11,618 bases of DNA from Pedococcus sp. Lineage in GTDB: Bacteria; Actinomycetota; Actinomycetes; Actinomycetales; Dermatophilaceae. Both the position numbers and the translations under genes were made by a program. The notes under the pieces were generated by a model that worked only from the letters and a program-made list of their open reading frames with translations, made no database searches and was not told the origin of the DNA. The stretch spans positions 1 through 11,618 of the forward strand of contig JAICSZ010000027.1 of the NCBI GenBank assembly GCA_025936615.1, in the 5' to 3' direction. Positions 1 to 11,132 of the stretch are shown piece after piece; position 1 is the stretch's first letter, and every line of letters starts with the position of its first letter.

Positions 1-260
1 ACGGCATACGCGTCGTCGTCGCTCACGCCGTAGCGCTGGAGCACCGAGTTGCCCTGGGCCACCACGGACTCCGCGAGCTCGTAGACCGCGCCCTCGACGC
101 AGCCCCCACTCACCGACCCGACCGCCTCCCCACCTGGCCCGACGAGCATCGAGGCGCCGGCCGGTCGCGGTGCCGACCGCCAGGTGGCGACCACGGTGCC
201 CACGCCGACGGTCTGCCCGTCCCGCCACCACCCCATCAGCTCGGGCAGGACCTCACGCAC
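1..260 (-). CDS. XdhC/CoxI family protein, N-terminal part (cut by left edge)
   Basis: The first 86 codons are visible; the rest lies beyond the left edge. The segment has the family pattern: a short helical start (VREVLPELMGWW), a strand region (VGVGTVVATWRSAPRPAGASM), then GSVSGGCVEGAVYE, which holds the conserved SGGC cysteine. XdhC/CoxI proteins help mature molybdenum hydroxylases; XdhC binds the molybdenum cofactor and passes it to the apoenzyme. The chosen start is the GTG at 260, preceded by GGAGG nine bases upstream and overlapping the last 8 bases of the VWA gene, so translation is probably coupled. The family is clear. Whether it serves a CO dehydrogenase, a xanthine dehydrogenase or another enzyme of the family cannot be told from this fragment. 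Confidence 0.88.
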   Translation of the reverse strand, partial: MREVLPELMGWWRDGQTVGVGTVVATWRSAPRPAGASMLVGPGGEAVGSVSGGCVEGAVYELAESVVAQGNSVLQRYGVSDDDAYA

Positions 261-1362
261 GACCGACCACCTCCACCAGCTCCTCGAAGGCAGCCATCGA
301 GTGGCCTGCCACGAAGTCGTCAACGTGCGGCAGGGCGGCCACGATCCCCTGCTGCACCGGTTCGTAGCCGGGCTTCCCGCGGTGGGGGTTGACCCAGACG
401 ACACGGTGGGCCAAGGCGCGCAGCCGGCGCATCTGCTCCCCCAGCGCCTCGGGCTCGCCACGCTCCCAGCCGTCGCTGAAGACCACCACCACCGCCCCGC
501 GCGCCATGCCACGCCGGCCCCATCTGTCGAGGAAGACACGAATGCCCTCGGCGAGGCGGGTGCCGCCCGCCCAGTCCGGGACGGTGCTGCCGCAGGCCAC
601 GAGCGCGCGCTCGGGATCGCGCTGGCGAAGGGCCCGGGTGACGTGCGTGAGCCGGGTGCCCAGCGTGAACACCTCGACCGGAAGGCCGCTTGCGGCGTAG
701 GCGTGGCCGAGCCGCAGCAACGCGTCGGCGTAGGCGCTCATCGAGCCCGAGACGTCGACGAGCAGGACCACCCGGCGCGCCCGGGTCCCCCTGTGCCGCC
801 ACTCGATCGGGCCGGGCTCGCCCATCCGGCGCAGCTGCCGGCGCAGGGTGCGGCGGGCGTCCACGAGACCCCGGCGTGACGGGGTGTGGCGGTGCGCCTG
901 ACGCCTCGGTGCGTGCGGCCGCAGCGCCGCGAACAGGGCCGCCAGGTGCGCACGTTCGGAGCTGGACATGGTGGCCACGTCGCGGTGCCGAAGGACCTCG
1001 GTGGTGCTTGCCCGGGCGTGGACCGACTCGAGGTCCTCCTCCCCACGACCGTCCCCCGTCGCGGCGTCCAGCGACGCGCTCGCGACCGTCGGTGCGGCGG
1101 GCCGCGCGCTGGCAGCGCTGGCGCGCTGCAGCCCGAACCACGCGGCATACACCTGGTCGAAGCGCTCGAGGTCGGCAGGTGAGGCGCACAGCGTCGCCCG
1201 GCCGGCCCAGTAGGTGCGCGCCTGGTAGCCGACCCCGACAGCCGCGGCCGCCTCGAGCCAGGTGCGCTCACGGTCGGCGGTGACGGCGAGGCCCGCGGCC
1301 CGCAACGCACGGGCGAAGGCGAGCAGGACCTCGTCCGCCGGGTGAGCGGGGGCGGCGCTCAC
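253..1362 (-). CDS. coxE: CoxE-type VWA domain protein
   Basis: This 369-residue protein matches the CoxE family (VWA containing CoxE-like). Residues 1-130 are a helical region typical of the family (ADEVLLAFARALRAAGL; ADLERFDQVYAAWFG), followed by a variable, charged linker. The VWA domain spans about residues 196-355 and has a complete metal-binding MIDAS motif: DVSGS at 203-207, T268 in GGTRL, and D297 in FSDGWE. CoxE works with the AAA+ ATPase CoxD in forming the copper-sulfur-molybdenum centre of CO dehydrogenase; related pairs serve other molybdenum hydroxylases. The GTG start at 1362 overlaps the stop of the ATPase gene in a GTGA arrangement, indicating coupled translation. The open frame continues far upstream, but that part runs antisense-frame through the ATPase gene and is not real coding sequence. 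Confidence 0.88.
   Translation of the reverse strand: MSAAPAHPADEVLLAFARALRAAGLAVTADRERTWLEAAAAVGVGYQARTYWAGRATLCASPADLERFDQVYAAWFGLQRASAASARPAAPTVASASLDAATGDGRGEEDLESVHARASTTEVLRHRDVATMSSSERAHLAALFAALRPHAPRRQAHRHTPSRRGLVDARRTLRRQLRRMGEPGPIEWRHRGTRARRVVLLVDVSGSMSAYADALLRLGHAYAASGLPVEVFTLGTRLTHVTRALRQRDPERALVACGSTVPDWAGGTRLAEGIRVFLDRWGRRGMARGAVVVVFSDGWERGEPEALGEQMRRLRALAHRVVWVNPHRGKPGYEPVQQGIVAALPHVDDFVAGHSMAAFEELVEVVGRA
1139..1150 (+). repeat. CACGCGGCATAC word, copy 1
   Basis: This is one of three exact copies of the 12-base word in the window; here it lies inside the VWA gene and encodes Tyr-Ala-Ala on the minus strand using the otherwise rare TAT codon. See the finding on the recurrent word. 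Confidence 0.5.
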
Positions 1363-2252
1363 CGGGCGAGGATCCGTTCGAGCGCGGCACGGACGCGCTC
1401 GGCGTCCTCGCGGTACTTGACGGCCACACCCAAGGTGGCGGCGGCCGTCTCCAGGTCGAGTTCGGTGGTGCCGAGCTCCTGCAGCGCCCGGGTCCAGTCC
1501 AGGGTCTCCGCGACGCCGGGTGGCTTGATCAGCTCGTGGTCGGAGCGCAGGTTCTGCACTGCCGAGACCACTTGTGCCGCAAGGGACTCCGACACATGTG
1601 GGATGCGGGTGCGGACGATCTCGAGCTCCCGCTGCAGGCCCGGGTGCTCGATCCAGTGGTAGAGGCAGCGTCGCTTCAGTGCGTCGTGCAGCTCGCGGGT
1701 GCGGTTGGAGGTCAGCACCACCACCGGGGGCGTCGCGGCGCTGACCGTGCCGAGCTCGGGGATGGTCACCTGCCAGGTCGAGAGCACCTCGAGCAGGAAC
1801 GCCTCGAACTCGTCGTCGGCCCGGTCCACCTCGTCGACCAGCAGCACCGCCGGCGACTCGCGAAGGGCCCGCAGGACCGGCCGCGCCAGCAGGAAGCGCT
1901 GGTCGAACAGCTCGTCCTCCACGGCGGCGACGTCCCGGTCCGCTCCGCCCGCGACCGCCTCGACTGCCCGCAGGTGCAGGATCTGCCGCGGGAAGTCCCA
2001 GTCGTAGAGCGCCTGCGTCGAGTCGATGCCCTCGTAGCACTGCAACCGGATGAGCGGGACGTCGAGCGCGGCGGCCACCGACTCGGCGAGCGCCGTCTTG
2101 CCGGTGCCGGGCTCGCCCTCGAGCAACAGGGGGCGTTCGAGCCGCAGCGCGAGCCAGGCGACGGTGGCGAGCGCCTCGTCCGCGAGGTAGCCCGTCGCCC
2201 CGAGCCGCTGCACCAGCTCGTCGGCCGTCGCGAACGCCTCTCGGGGCTCCAT
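1359..2252 (-). CDS. coxD: CoxD/MoxR-type AAA+ ATPase
   Basis: This 297-residue AAA+ ATPase has Walker A GEPGTGKT (46-53), Walker B LLVDEVD (137-143), sensor-1 asparagine in TSNRTRE (N183), and a candidate arginine finger in KRRCLYHW (194-195). The stretch LIRLQCYEGIDSTQALYDWD (68-87) is a hallmark of the CoxD subgroup of MoxR ATPases. CoxD acts as a chaperone-like ATPase with CoxE to build the active site of CO dehydrogenase. The ATG at 2252 is chosen because the protein then begins where CoxD homologues begin; an earlier in-frame start would add 46 low-complexity residues encoded inside the preceding gene. The Shine-Dalgarno is weak and the gap to the preceding stop is 10 bases, so it is probably translated from the same message. 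Which hydroxylase it serves is not shown here. Confidence 0.9.
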   Translation of the reverse strand: MEPREAFATADELVQRLGATGYLADEALATVAWLALRLERPLLLEGEPGTGKTALAESVAAALDVPLIRLQCYEGIDSTQALYDWDFPRQILHLRAVEAVAGGADRDVAAVEDELFDQRFLLARPVLRALRESPAVLLVDEVDRADDEFEAFLLEVLSTWQVTIPELGTVSAATPPVVVLTSNRTRELHDALKRRCLYHWIEHPGLQRELEIVRTRIPHVSESLAAQVVSAVQNLRSDHELIKPPGVAETLDWTRALQELGTTELDLETAAATLGVAVKYREDAERVRAALERILAR

Positions 2253-2262
2253 GGCCCCAGCA

Positions 2263-2832
2263 TCACCCGAGGTCGGCTGGTGTGTCCACGTCTTCGCCGG
2301 TGGCGAGGTCACCGCACTCGACGAGCAGGTGGGGGTGCGCGGCGAGGTAGTCGCGCGCGCCCCGGTCGCCGTGCAGGCCGGCGAGGACACCCGGCCAGTG
2401 CGCGCGGCCGATCACCACCGGGTGACCGGGCGTGCCCTCGTATGCCGCGCGGGCCAGTGCGTCGGGCCCGTCGCCGGCGGCGGCGAGGACCCGCCTGACG
2501 GCGTCCGCGCGCACGTCGGTGAGGTCCACGAGGAGCAGGCACGCGGCATACGCGTCGGTGGCGGCCAAGGCGGTCAGCCCGGCGCGCAACGACGCGCTCT
2601 GGCCGTCGGCCCAGTCCTGCGCCTCCACGACGAGGTCTGCACCCCCCGCCGCCGCCCGAGCCTGGTCGGCGGAGGCGCCGAGCACGGCGACCACCGGGTC
2701 ACAACCGGCCCCACGCAGCACCTGGAGTCCCCTCTCGAGGAGGTTCACGCCGTCACGACCCGCCACGAGGGCCTTCGGCCTCCCCATCCGCCGACCCCCA
2801 CCGGCGGCGAGCAGCAGCCCCGCGACCCCCAC
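2263..2832 (-). CDS. MocA/MobA-like nucleotidyltransferase
   Basis: This 189-residue protein belongs to the NTP-transferase family containing MocA (molybdenum cofactor cytidylyltransferase) and MobA. It begins with the nucleotide-binding loop LLLAAGGGRRMGRPKAL (6-22). It then has DWADGQSASLRAGL (73-86), the metal-binding strand LLLVDLTDV (99-107, D103), the substrate-loop motif GHPVVIGRAHW (136-146), and the terminal DVDTPADL (181-188). MocA attaches CMP to molybdopterin-molybdenum, the cofactor form used by bacterial xanthine dehydrogenase and CO dehydrogenase. The neighbouring coxD, coxE and xdhC-like genes support that role, but the CTP or GTP preference cannot be read from sequence alone. 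The GTG start lies directly after the stop of the preceding gene; the nucleotide loop needs this early start. No clear Shine-Dalgarno is seen, consistent with coupling. Confidence 0.82.
   Translation of the reverse strand: MGVAGLLLAAGGGRRMGRPKALVAGRDGVNLLERGLQVLRGAGCDPVVAVLGASADQARAAAGGADLVVEAQDWADGQSASLRAGLTALAATDAYAACLLLVDLTDVRADAVRRVLAAAGDGPDALARAAYEGTPGHPVVIGRAHWPGVLAGLHGDRGARDYLAAHPHLLVECGDLATGEDVDTPADLG
2540..2551 (+). repeat. CACGCGGCATAC word, copy 2
   Basis: Exact copy inside the MocA-like gene. About 100 bases away, at 2440-2449, the ten-base core CGCGGCATAC occurs again on the opposite strand within the same gene. Confidence 0.5.
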
Positions 2833-3138
2833 CTAGGCAGTGTCCGGGTCGGGCTCCGTCGGCACCACCCGCGCCTCCTGGGAGGCTGCGGGGTCCTCCA
2901 CGTAGGTGCCACCCGAGCTGATCTCGTCCGCCACCGACTCGAGCCAGTTCTTCGGCTGGGGGCCGATGCCGCGCGACTCGAGCGCGCCCACGAGCAGCTC
3001 CATGACGTGTGCGGCCGGCAGGCCCCGGCCCTGTGGGGTGACCTCGGCGATGGCCTCCTGGATGAGGGCCTGCGCCTCGCGGTGCCGGACCCCCTGGTCC
3101 TGCTCCATCTGCGCCAGGTCTCGGTCGTGCTCGCTCAT
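2833..3138 (-). CDS. Conserved-looking protein of unknown function, 101 aa
   Basis: I do not recognise this protein. It is 101 residues, acidic and soluble, with no signal peptide, membrane segment or cysteine. The N-terminal third is predicted helical and charged (MSEHDRDLAQMEQDQGVRH). The middle reads as helix-turn-helix-turn segments (EAQALIQEAIAEVTPQGRG; AAHVMELLVGALESRGI), followed by NWLESVADEIS and a disordered acidic tail ending in EPDPDTA. The ATG at 3138 is chosen over one 11 codons earlier because it has a strong AGGAGGG seven bases upstream. It sits 54 bases after the carboxylase and abuts the MocA-like gene, so it probably belongs to the same operon. It does not resemble the small epsilon subunits of actinobacterial acyl-CoA carboxylases that I know. 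Coding status is well supported by the ribosome site and codon bias. Confidence 0.8.
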   Translation of the reverse strand: MSEHDRDLAQMEQDQGVRHREAQALIQEAIAEVTPQGRGLPAAHVMELLVGALESRGIGPQPKNWLESVADEISSGGTYVEDPAASQEARVVPTEPDPDTA

Positions 3139-3192
3139 GGGTCTGCCCTCCTGCCCTTCGGTCTGGACCACACCTACCCGTCGCCGCTGCCG

Positions 3193-8718
<5,526 letters not shown>

Positions 8719-8800
8719 CCGGTGGTCCTCCCAACGACGACGGACACGACAGGTGGGTCCCGGCACGGGCCACCGCCCCGAGCCTGCCACCGATGCTCGG

Positions 8801-8814
8801 TGACTCGCGAGTAA
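8801..8814. promoter_or_regulatory. Palindrome upstream of the carboxylase gene, candidate operator
   Basis: The ten bases ACTCGCGAGT (8803-8812) are a perfect palindrome, and the outermost pair (T8801/A8814) also matches, giving TGACTCGCGAGTAA with one broken pair. It lies 82 bases before the carboxylase start and 175 bases before the protease start, in the divergent intergenic region. Short palindromes of this size are typical operators of TetR-type regulators, which often control acyl-CoA metabolism genes; that link is inference. I see no convincing -35/-10 pair for either gene here, and no regulator gene is in the window. Confidence 0.35.
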
Positions 8815-8823
8815 TGGGCCCGC

Positions 8824-8835
8824 CACGCGGCATAC
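8824..8835 (+). repeat. CACGCGGCATAC word, copy 3 (intergenic)
   Basis: Exact copy in the divergent intergenic region, where no amino-acid constraint explains it. It lies 10 bases beyond the palindrome at 8801-8814. A related word with one difference, CACGCGGCATTC, lies at 10472-10483 over the folE -10 box. Confidence 0.5.
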
Positions 8836-8960
8836 GGCGCCCTTCCACCACGGGCCCGCGGCGAGCGGAGGCCAACACGGACTACGACATCTGGACGAGG
8901 ACCACCGCAGGCATCCACAGCACACTGGTGCGTAACCGCACGGGTCGGGGCAATGCGCAG

Positions 8961-8986
8961 GGACTGCCCGTCGAGAGGAGCAGTCC
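8961..8986 (+). promoter_or_regulatory. Small hairpin placing the protease ribosome binding site in its loop
   Basis: GGACTGC (8961-8967) and GCAGTCC (8980-8986) are perfect inverted repeats of 7 bp with a 12-base loop. The loop contains most of GAGAGGAG (8973-8980), the Shine-Dalgarno of the gene that starts at 8990. The stem ends three bases before the ATG. If transcribed, it could tune translation initiation. In DNA this GC-rich a 7-bp stem may also arise by chance. Confidence 0.35.
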
Positions 8987-8989
8987 GCC

Positions 8990-10150
8990 ATGTCCGTCCA
9001 AGACCTTGTTGCCGCGACCTCGCGGCCGTACCGCTCATTGCTGTGGGAGCTCGACTGGTGGGGGAACCTGTTCTCCTCCAAGCAGCTCGGCTTCACCATG
9101 CAGGCCCAGACGGAGTCGAACTGGTGCTGGGCAGCGACGTCGACCAGCGTGTCGCACTACTACTGGTTCTGGAGCAGCTGGACGCAGTGCAGCGTCGCCA
9201 GCGCCGAGCTCGGCCGCACCGACTGCTGCAGCTCGCCGGTACCCGGCGCCTGCAACGTGCCGTGGTACCTCGACCGGGCCCTGACCCGCACGAACAACTT
9301 CGTCAGCATCACCGGTGCGGCGAGCTTCAGCTCGGTGAGGGCCGAGATCGACGCGGGACGACCGGTCGGCGCCCGCATCGGCTGGAGCGGCGGCGGCGGG
9401 CACTTCATGTGCATCTACGGCTACAGCACGTTCTTCGGGCAGGAGTACTTTGACATCGACGACCCGATCTACGGGAAGTCCCACCTGAGCGTCGCGGACT
9501 TCTCCAGCAGCTACCAGGGCAGCGGCACCTGGACCCACACCTACTACACGAAGAGGTACTTCAGGTTGCCCATCGTCCCCATCCTGGTCGACGAGGCGGT
9601 CCTGCGTCGGATCTGGGAGGCCCGTCCGCTGCTCAAGCTGAAGCAGGGGATCAACCCCGACGCCGCGCGCGAAGCCGCCTCCGACACGAACGCGTCGCTC
9701 GGGCTGGCCCAGCGGGTCTACGTCGTCGGCCTCGACGGCCTGTCGGGTCGAGGAGCCGGGCAGGGAGCACCCGTCGGGGTGCGCGTGTACGAGACCGTGG
9801 ACGGGGTGCCCCAGGCGTTCTTCGACGTGGACGAGGGCGCCGAGGGCCGGGTGCGCCAGATGTCCGGCTCCGCGGCACACCTGGAGCCGTTCCGGCGTGC
9901 GCTCGACATCGCGGTCGAGCGGGCAGAGGAGTCGGAGGTCCAGACCGAGCTGCGGCTCTACCGCGTGCCGGGGCTCAACTTCGAGGCGCTCTGGCTGAGC
10001 CACGAGGACGCCAAGCAGGACGTGCTGGTGCCGTTGAGCGGGCTAGGGCCGCTGCCCGCCGGCGAGCCGGCACCGTTCGCAGAAGCCGTGCGGGCCTTGC
10101 GGGAGGCCGCCAGGCCGCTGCTGGACATGGACGACACGATGGGCTCCTGA
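8990..10150 (+). CDS. Papain-like cysteine protease, AvrRpt2/C70-like, with unknown C-terminal domain
   Basis: This is a 386-residue protein whose first half fits a papain-fold cysteine protease of the AvrRpt2 (Peptidase C70)/C39-like group. QTESNWCWAATS (40-51) gives the oxyanion glutamine and nucleophile C46. GGGGHFMCIYGY (134-145) gives H138, and FDIDDPIYG (154-162) supplies the acidic residue, probably D158. Between them lies the cysteine pattern QC-x11-CC-x7-C (66-88) seen in many bacterial members. Residues about 195-386 form a second domain with alternating strands and helices (VRVYETVDGVPQAFFDVD; LRLYRVPGLNFEALWLS) that I do not recognise. There is no signal peptide or membrane segment, so it may act in the cytoplasm, be exported by a non-Sec route, or be an effector. 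The start has GAGAGGAG nine bases upstream. It is divergent from the carboxylase unit. Its substrate is unknown. Confidence 0.8.
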   Translation: MSVQDLVAATSRPYRSLLWELDWWGNLFSSKQLGFTMQAQTESNWCWAATSTSVSHYYWFWSSWTQCSVASAELGRTDCCSSPVPGACNVPWYLDRALTRTNNFVSITGAASFSSVRAEIDAGRPVGARIGWSGGGGHFMCIYGYSTFFGQEYFDIDDPIYGKSHLSVADFSSSYQGSGTWTHTYYTKRYFRLPIVPILVDEAVLRRIWEARPLLKLKQGINPDAAREAASDTNASLGLAQRVYVVGLDGLSGRGAGQGAPVGVRVYETVDGVPQAFFDVDEGAEGRVRQMSGSAAHLEPFRRALDIAVERAEESEVQTELRLYRVPGLNFEALWLSHEDAKQDVLVPLSGLGPLPAGEPAPFAEAVRALREAARPLLDMDDTMGS

Positions 10151-10195
10151 GCTCCCTCCGGCAGGCTCACCCAGCAGAGGGGAGCTCCACCCCTC
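10149..10195. terminator. Overlapping inverted repeats between converging genes, possible terminator
   Basis: Two mutually exclusive hairpins sit at the end of the protease gene. GAGCTCCC (10149-10156) pairs with GGGAGCTC (10180-10187) across a 23-base loop, and GAGGGG (10177-10182) pairs with CCCCTC (10190-10195) across a 7-base loop. There is no T-run on either side, so an intrinsic terminator is uncertain. The right half lies inside the last codons of the small gene on the other strand. Confidence 0.25.
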
Positions 10196-10334
10196 CGAAG
10201 AGCACGGCGTCGACCTGCTCGTCGCTGAGCGGCCCGTCGGTGTCGGCGGCGACTGAGATGAGCGCGCCGAGCAGCTCGATCTCACCGCCCAGGGCGGCGT
10301 CCGTCAGCTCCGGGTCGGAGCGGGAGGGTCCCAC
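10167..10334 (-). CDS. Small acidic protein of unknown function, 55 aa
   Basis: This short frame encodes VGPSRSDPELTDAALGGEIE, then a helical stretch (LLGALISVAADTD), then GPLSDEQVDAVLFGG, ending ELPSAG. It is acidic, has no cysteine, and about nine in ten codons end in G or C, as in real genes here. The layout (aspartate-rich start, EIELLGALISVAA helix, then PLSDEQVDAVL) resembles short hypothetical proteins I have seen in actinobacteria, but no function is known to me. The GTG at 10334 is the only reasonable start: an in-frame TAA lies about 15 codons earlier. It lacks a Shine-Dalgarno, and a 6-bp hairpin (CAGCGG/CCGCTG, 10334-10350) touches the start codon, so the message may be leaderless or the start wrong. 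It converges on the protease gene, 16 bases apart. Confidence 0.6.
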   Translation of the reverse strand: MGPSRSDPELTDAALGGEIELLGALISVAADTDGPLSDEQVDAVLFGGVELPSAG

Positions 10335-10455
10335 AGCGGGAGAACCGCTGGGCGGGCCCCGGAGTTACGGCTGCCGGCCCTCGCCCGGCACCCGTGGGCT
10401 GAACGGCCGATCGTCGCGTCACCCGTACGGCTGATGCCGCGCCGTCCGCGCGATG

Positions 10456-10484
10456 TTGACAGGGCGACCCGCACGCGGCATTCT
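10456..10484 (+). promoter_or_regulatory. Sigma-70-type promoter of folE
   Basis: A perfect -35 box TTGACA (10456-10461) is followed, after a 17-base spacer, by a -10 box CATTCT (10479-10484). Transcription should begin near 10490-10492, leaving a leader of about 30 bases before the GTG at 10520. The Shine-Dalgarno AGAAGGA (10507-10513, read as TAGAAGGA) lies 6 bases before the start. This is the clearest promoter in the window. Confidence 0.65.
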
Positions 10485-10510
10485 AACGTGTAACAATTAA
10501 TCCGTTAGAA
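10481..10510. promoter_or_regulatory. Perfect inverted repeat over the folE promoter, candidate operator
   Basis: TTCTAACG (10481-10488) and CGTTAGAA (10503-10510) are perfect 8-bp inverted repeats with a 14-base AT-rich centre (TGTAACAATTAATC). Arm centres are 22 bases apart, two helical turns. The left arm covers part of the -10 box and the right arm reaches the Shine-Dalgarno. Because the predicted transcription start lies right of the left arm, the repeat is more likely a protein-binding site in DNA than an RNA hairpin. The binding protein is unknown. Confidence 0.5.
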
Positions 10511-10519
10511 GGATGCGAC

Positions 10520-11116
10520 GTGACCGCGCTCAATGCCGTACCGGACCTGTCCCCTGCACGAGGGTTGGACGTCGACGCCGCCACCGGCGCGGCCGCTGCC
10601 TTCCTCGAGGCGCTTGGCGTGGACATCGACGAGGAGGGGATGCAGCAGAGCCCCGCCCGGATGGCCCGCGCGTACGCCGAGCTGTTCACGCCGCGGCCTT
10701 TCGAGCTGACCACGTTTCCCAACGAGGAGGGCTACGACGAGCTCGTGCTGGCCCGCCGGATCCCGCTGCGCTCGGTGTGCGAGCACCACCTGATGCCGTT
10801 CGTCGGGGTGGCCCACGTGGGGTACCTCCCCGGGGACCGGATCCTCGGACTGTCCAAGCTGGCCAGGGTGGTCGAGCACTTCGCCTGTCGGCCACAGGTG
10901 CAGGAACGGCTCACCATGCAGGTGGCCTCGTGGCTGTCTGCCGAGCTCGGCGCGCGGGGCGTCGGTGTCGTCATCGAGGCCGAGCACTCCTGCATGACCC
11001 TGCGCGGCGTCCAGGCGACCGGCTCCGACACGGTCACCTCGACCCTGCTGGGCTCGCTGCGCTCCGACCCGCGCTCGCGGGCCGAGTTCTTCGCGCTCGC
11101 CGGGGTCCGCGCCTGA
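10520..11116 (+). CDS. folE: GTP cyclohydrolase I
   Basis: FolE converts GTP to 7,8-dihydroneopterin triphosphate and formate, the first step of tetrahydrofolate (and biopterin) synthesis, in the cytoplasm as a large oligomer. The 198-residue protein has the zinc site SVCEHHLMPF (C87, H90) and EAEHSCMTLRGV (C158, with catalytic-region H156), plus H89 beside the zinc ligand. These correspond to C110, H113, C181, H179 and H112 of the E. coli enzyme. Other family motifs are QQSPARMARAY (42-52), LGLSKLARVVEHFA (109-122), and GVQATGSDTVTST (163-175). Its length is close to that of other bacterial type I enzymes. The GTG start has AAGGA six bases upstream and gives an ordinary family N-terminus. 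No other folate gene is nearby. It is a type I enzyme, so the zinc-independent FolE2 is excluded. Confidence 0.95.
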   Translation: MTALNAVPDLSPARGLDVDAATGAAAAFLEALGVDIDEEGMQQSPARMARAYAELFTPRPFELTTFPNEEGYDELVLARRIPLRSVCEHHLMPFVGVAHVGYLPGDRILGLSKLARVVEHFACRPQVQERLTMQVASWLSAELGARGVGVVIEAEHSCMTLRGVQATGSDTVTSTLLGSLRSDPRSRAEFFALAGVRA

Positions 11117-11132
11117 GCGGCGACGACCTGGG

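Noticed and set aside
1363..2040. Upstream extension of the VWA gene giving 595 residues
   Set aside because: The extension lies inside the AAA+ ATPase gene in another frame and is arginine/proline-rich without family similarity. The GTG at 1362 overlapping the ATPase stop is a normal coupled start.
3139..3192. TTGACG overlapping the carboxylase stop as a possible -35 box for the maturation genes
   Set aside because: No acceptable -10 hexamer is found at 16-19 bases from it on the minus strand.
8928..8941. GTGCG-TAAC-CGCAC hairpin in the divergent intergenic region
   Set aside because: The stem is only 5 bp with a 4-base loop, is not placed near a start or stop, and is likely by chance at this GC content.
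8719..9099. 127-residue N-terminal extension of the carboxylase
   Set aside because: It has no biotin-carboxylase similarity, overlaps the start of the divergent protease gene, and the ATG at 8718 has a good Shine-Dalgarno directly before the conserved FSRIAIVNRGE start.
10372..10390. TGCCGG/CCGGCA hairpin upstream of the folE promoter
   Set aside because: A 6-bp GC-only stem without a T-run; such stems are frequent by chance here and no gene end adjoins it.
11117..11132. Possible terminator between folE and the SIS-domain gene
   Set aside because: The 16 bases between the stops hold only a GACC-TG-GGTC repeat of 4 bp that extends toward the SIS stop; it is too short to call.
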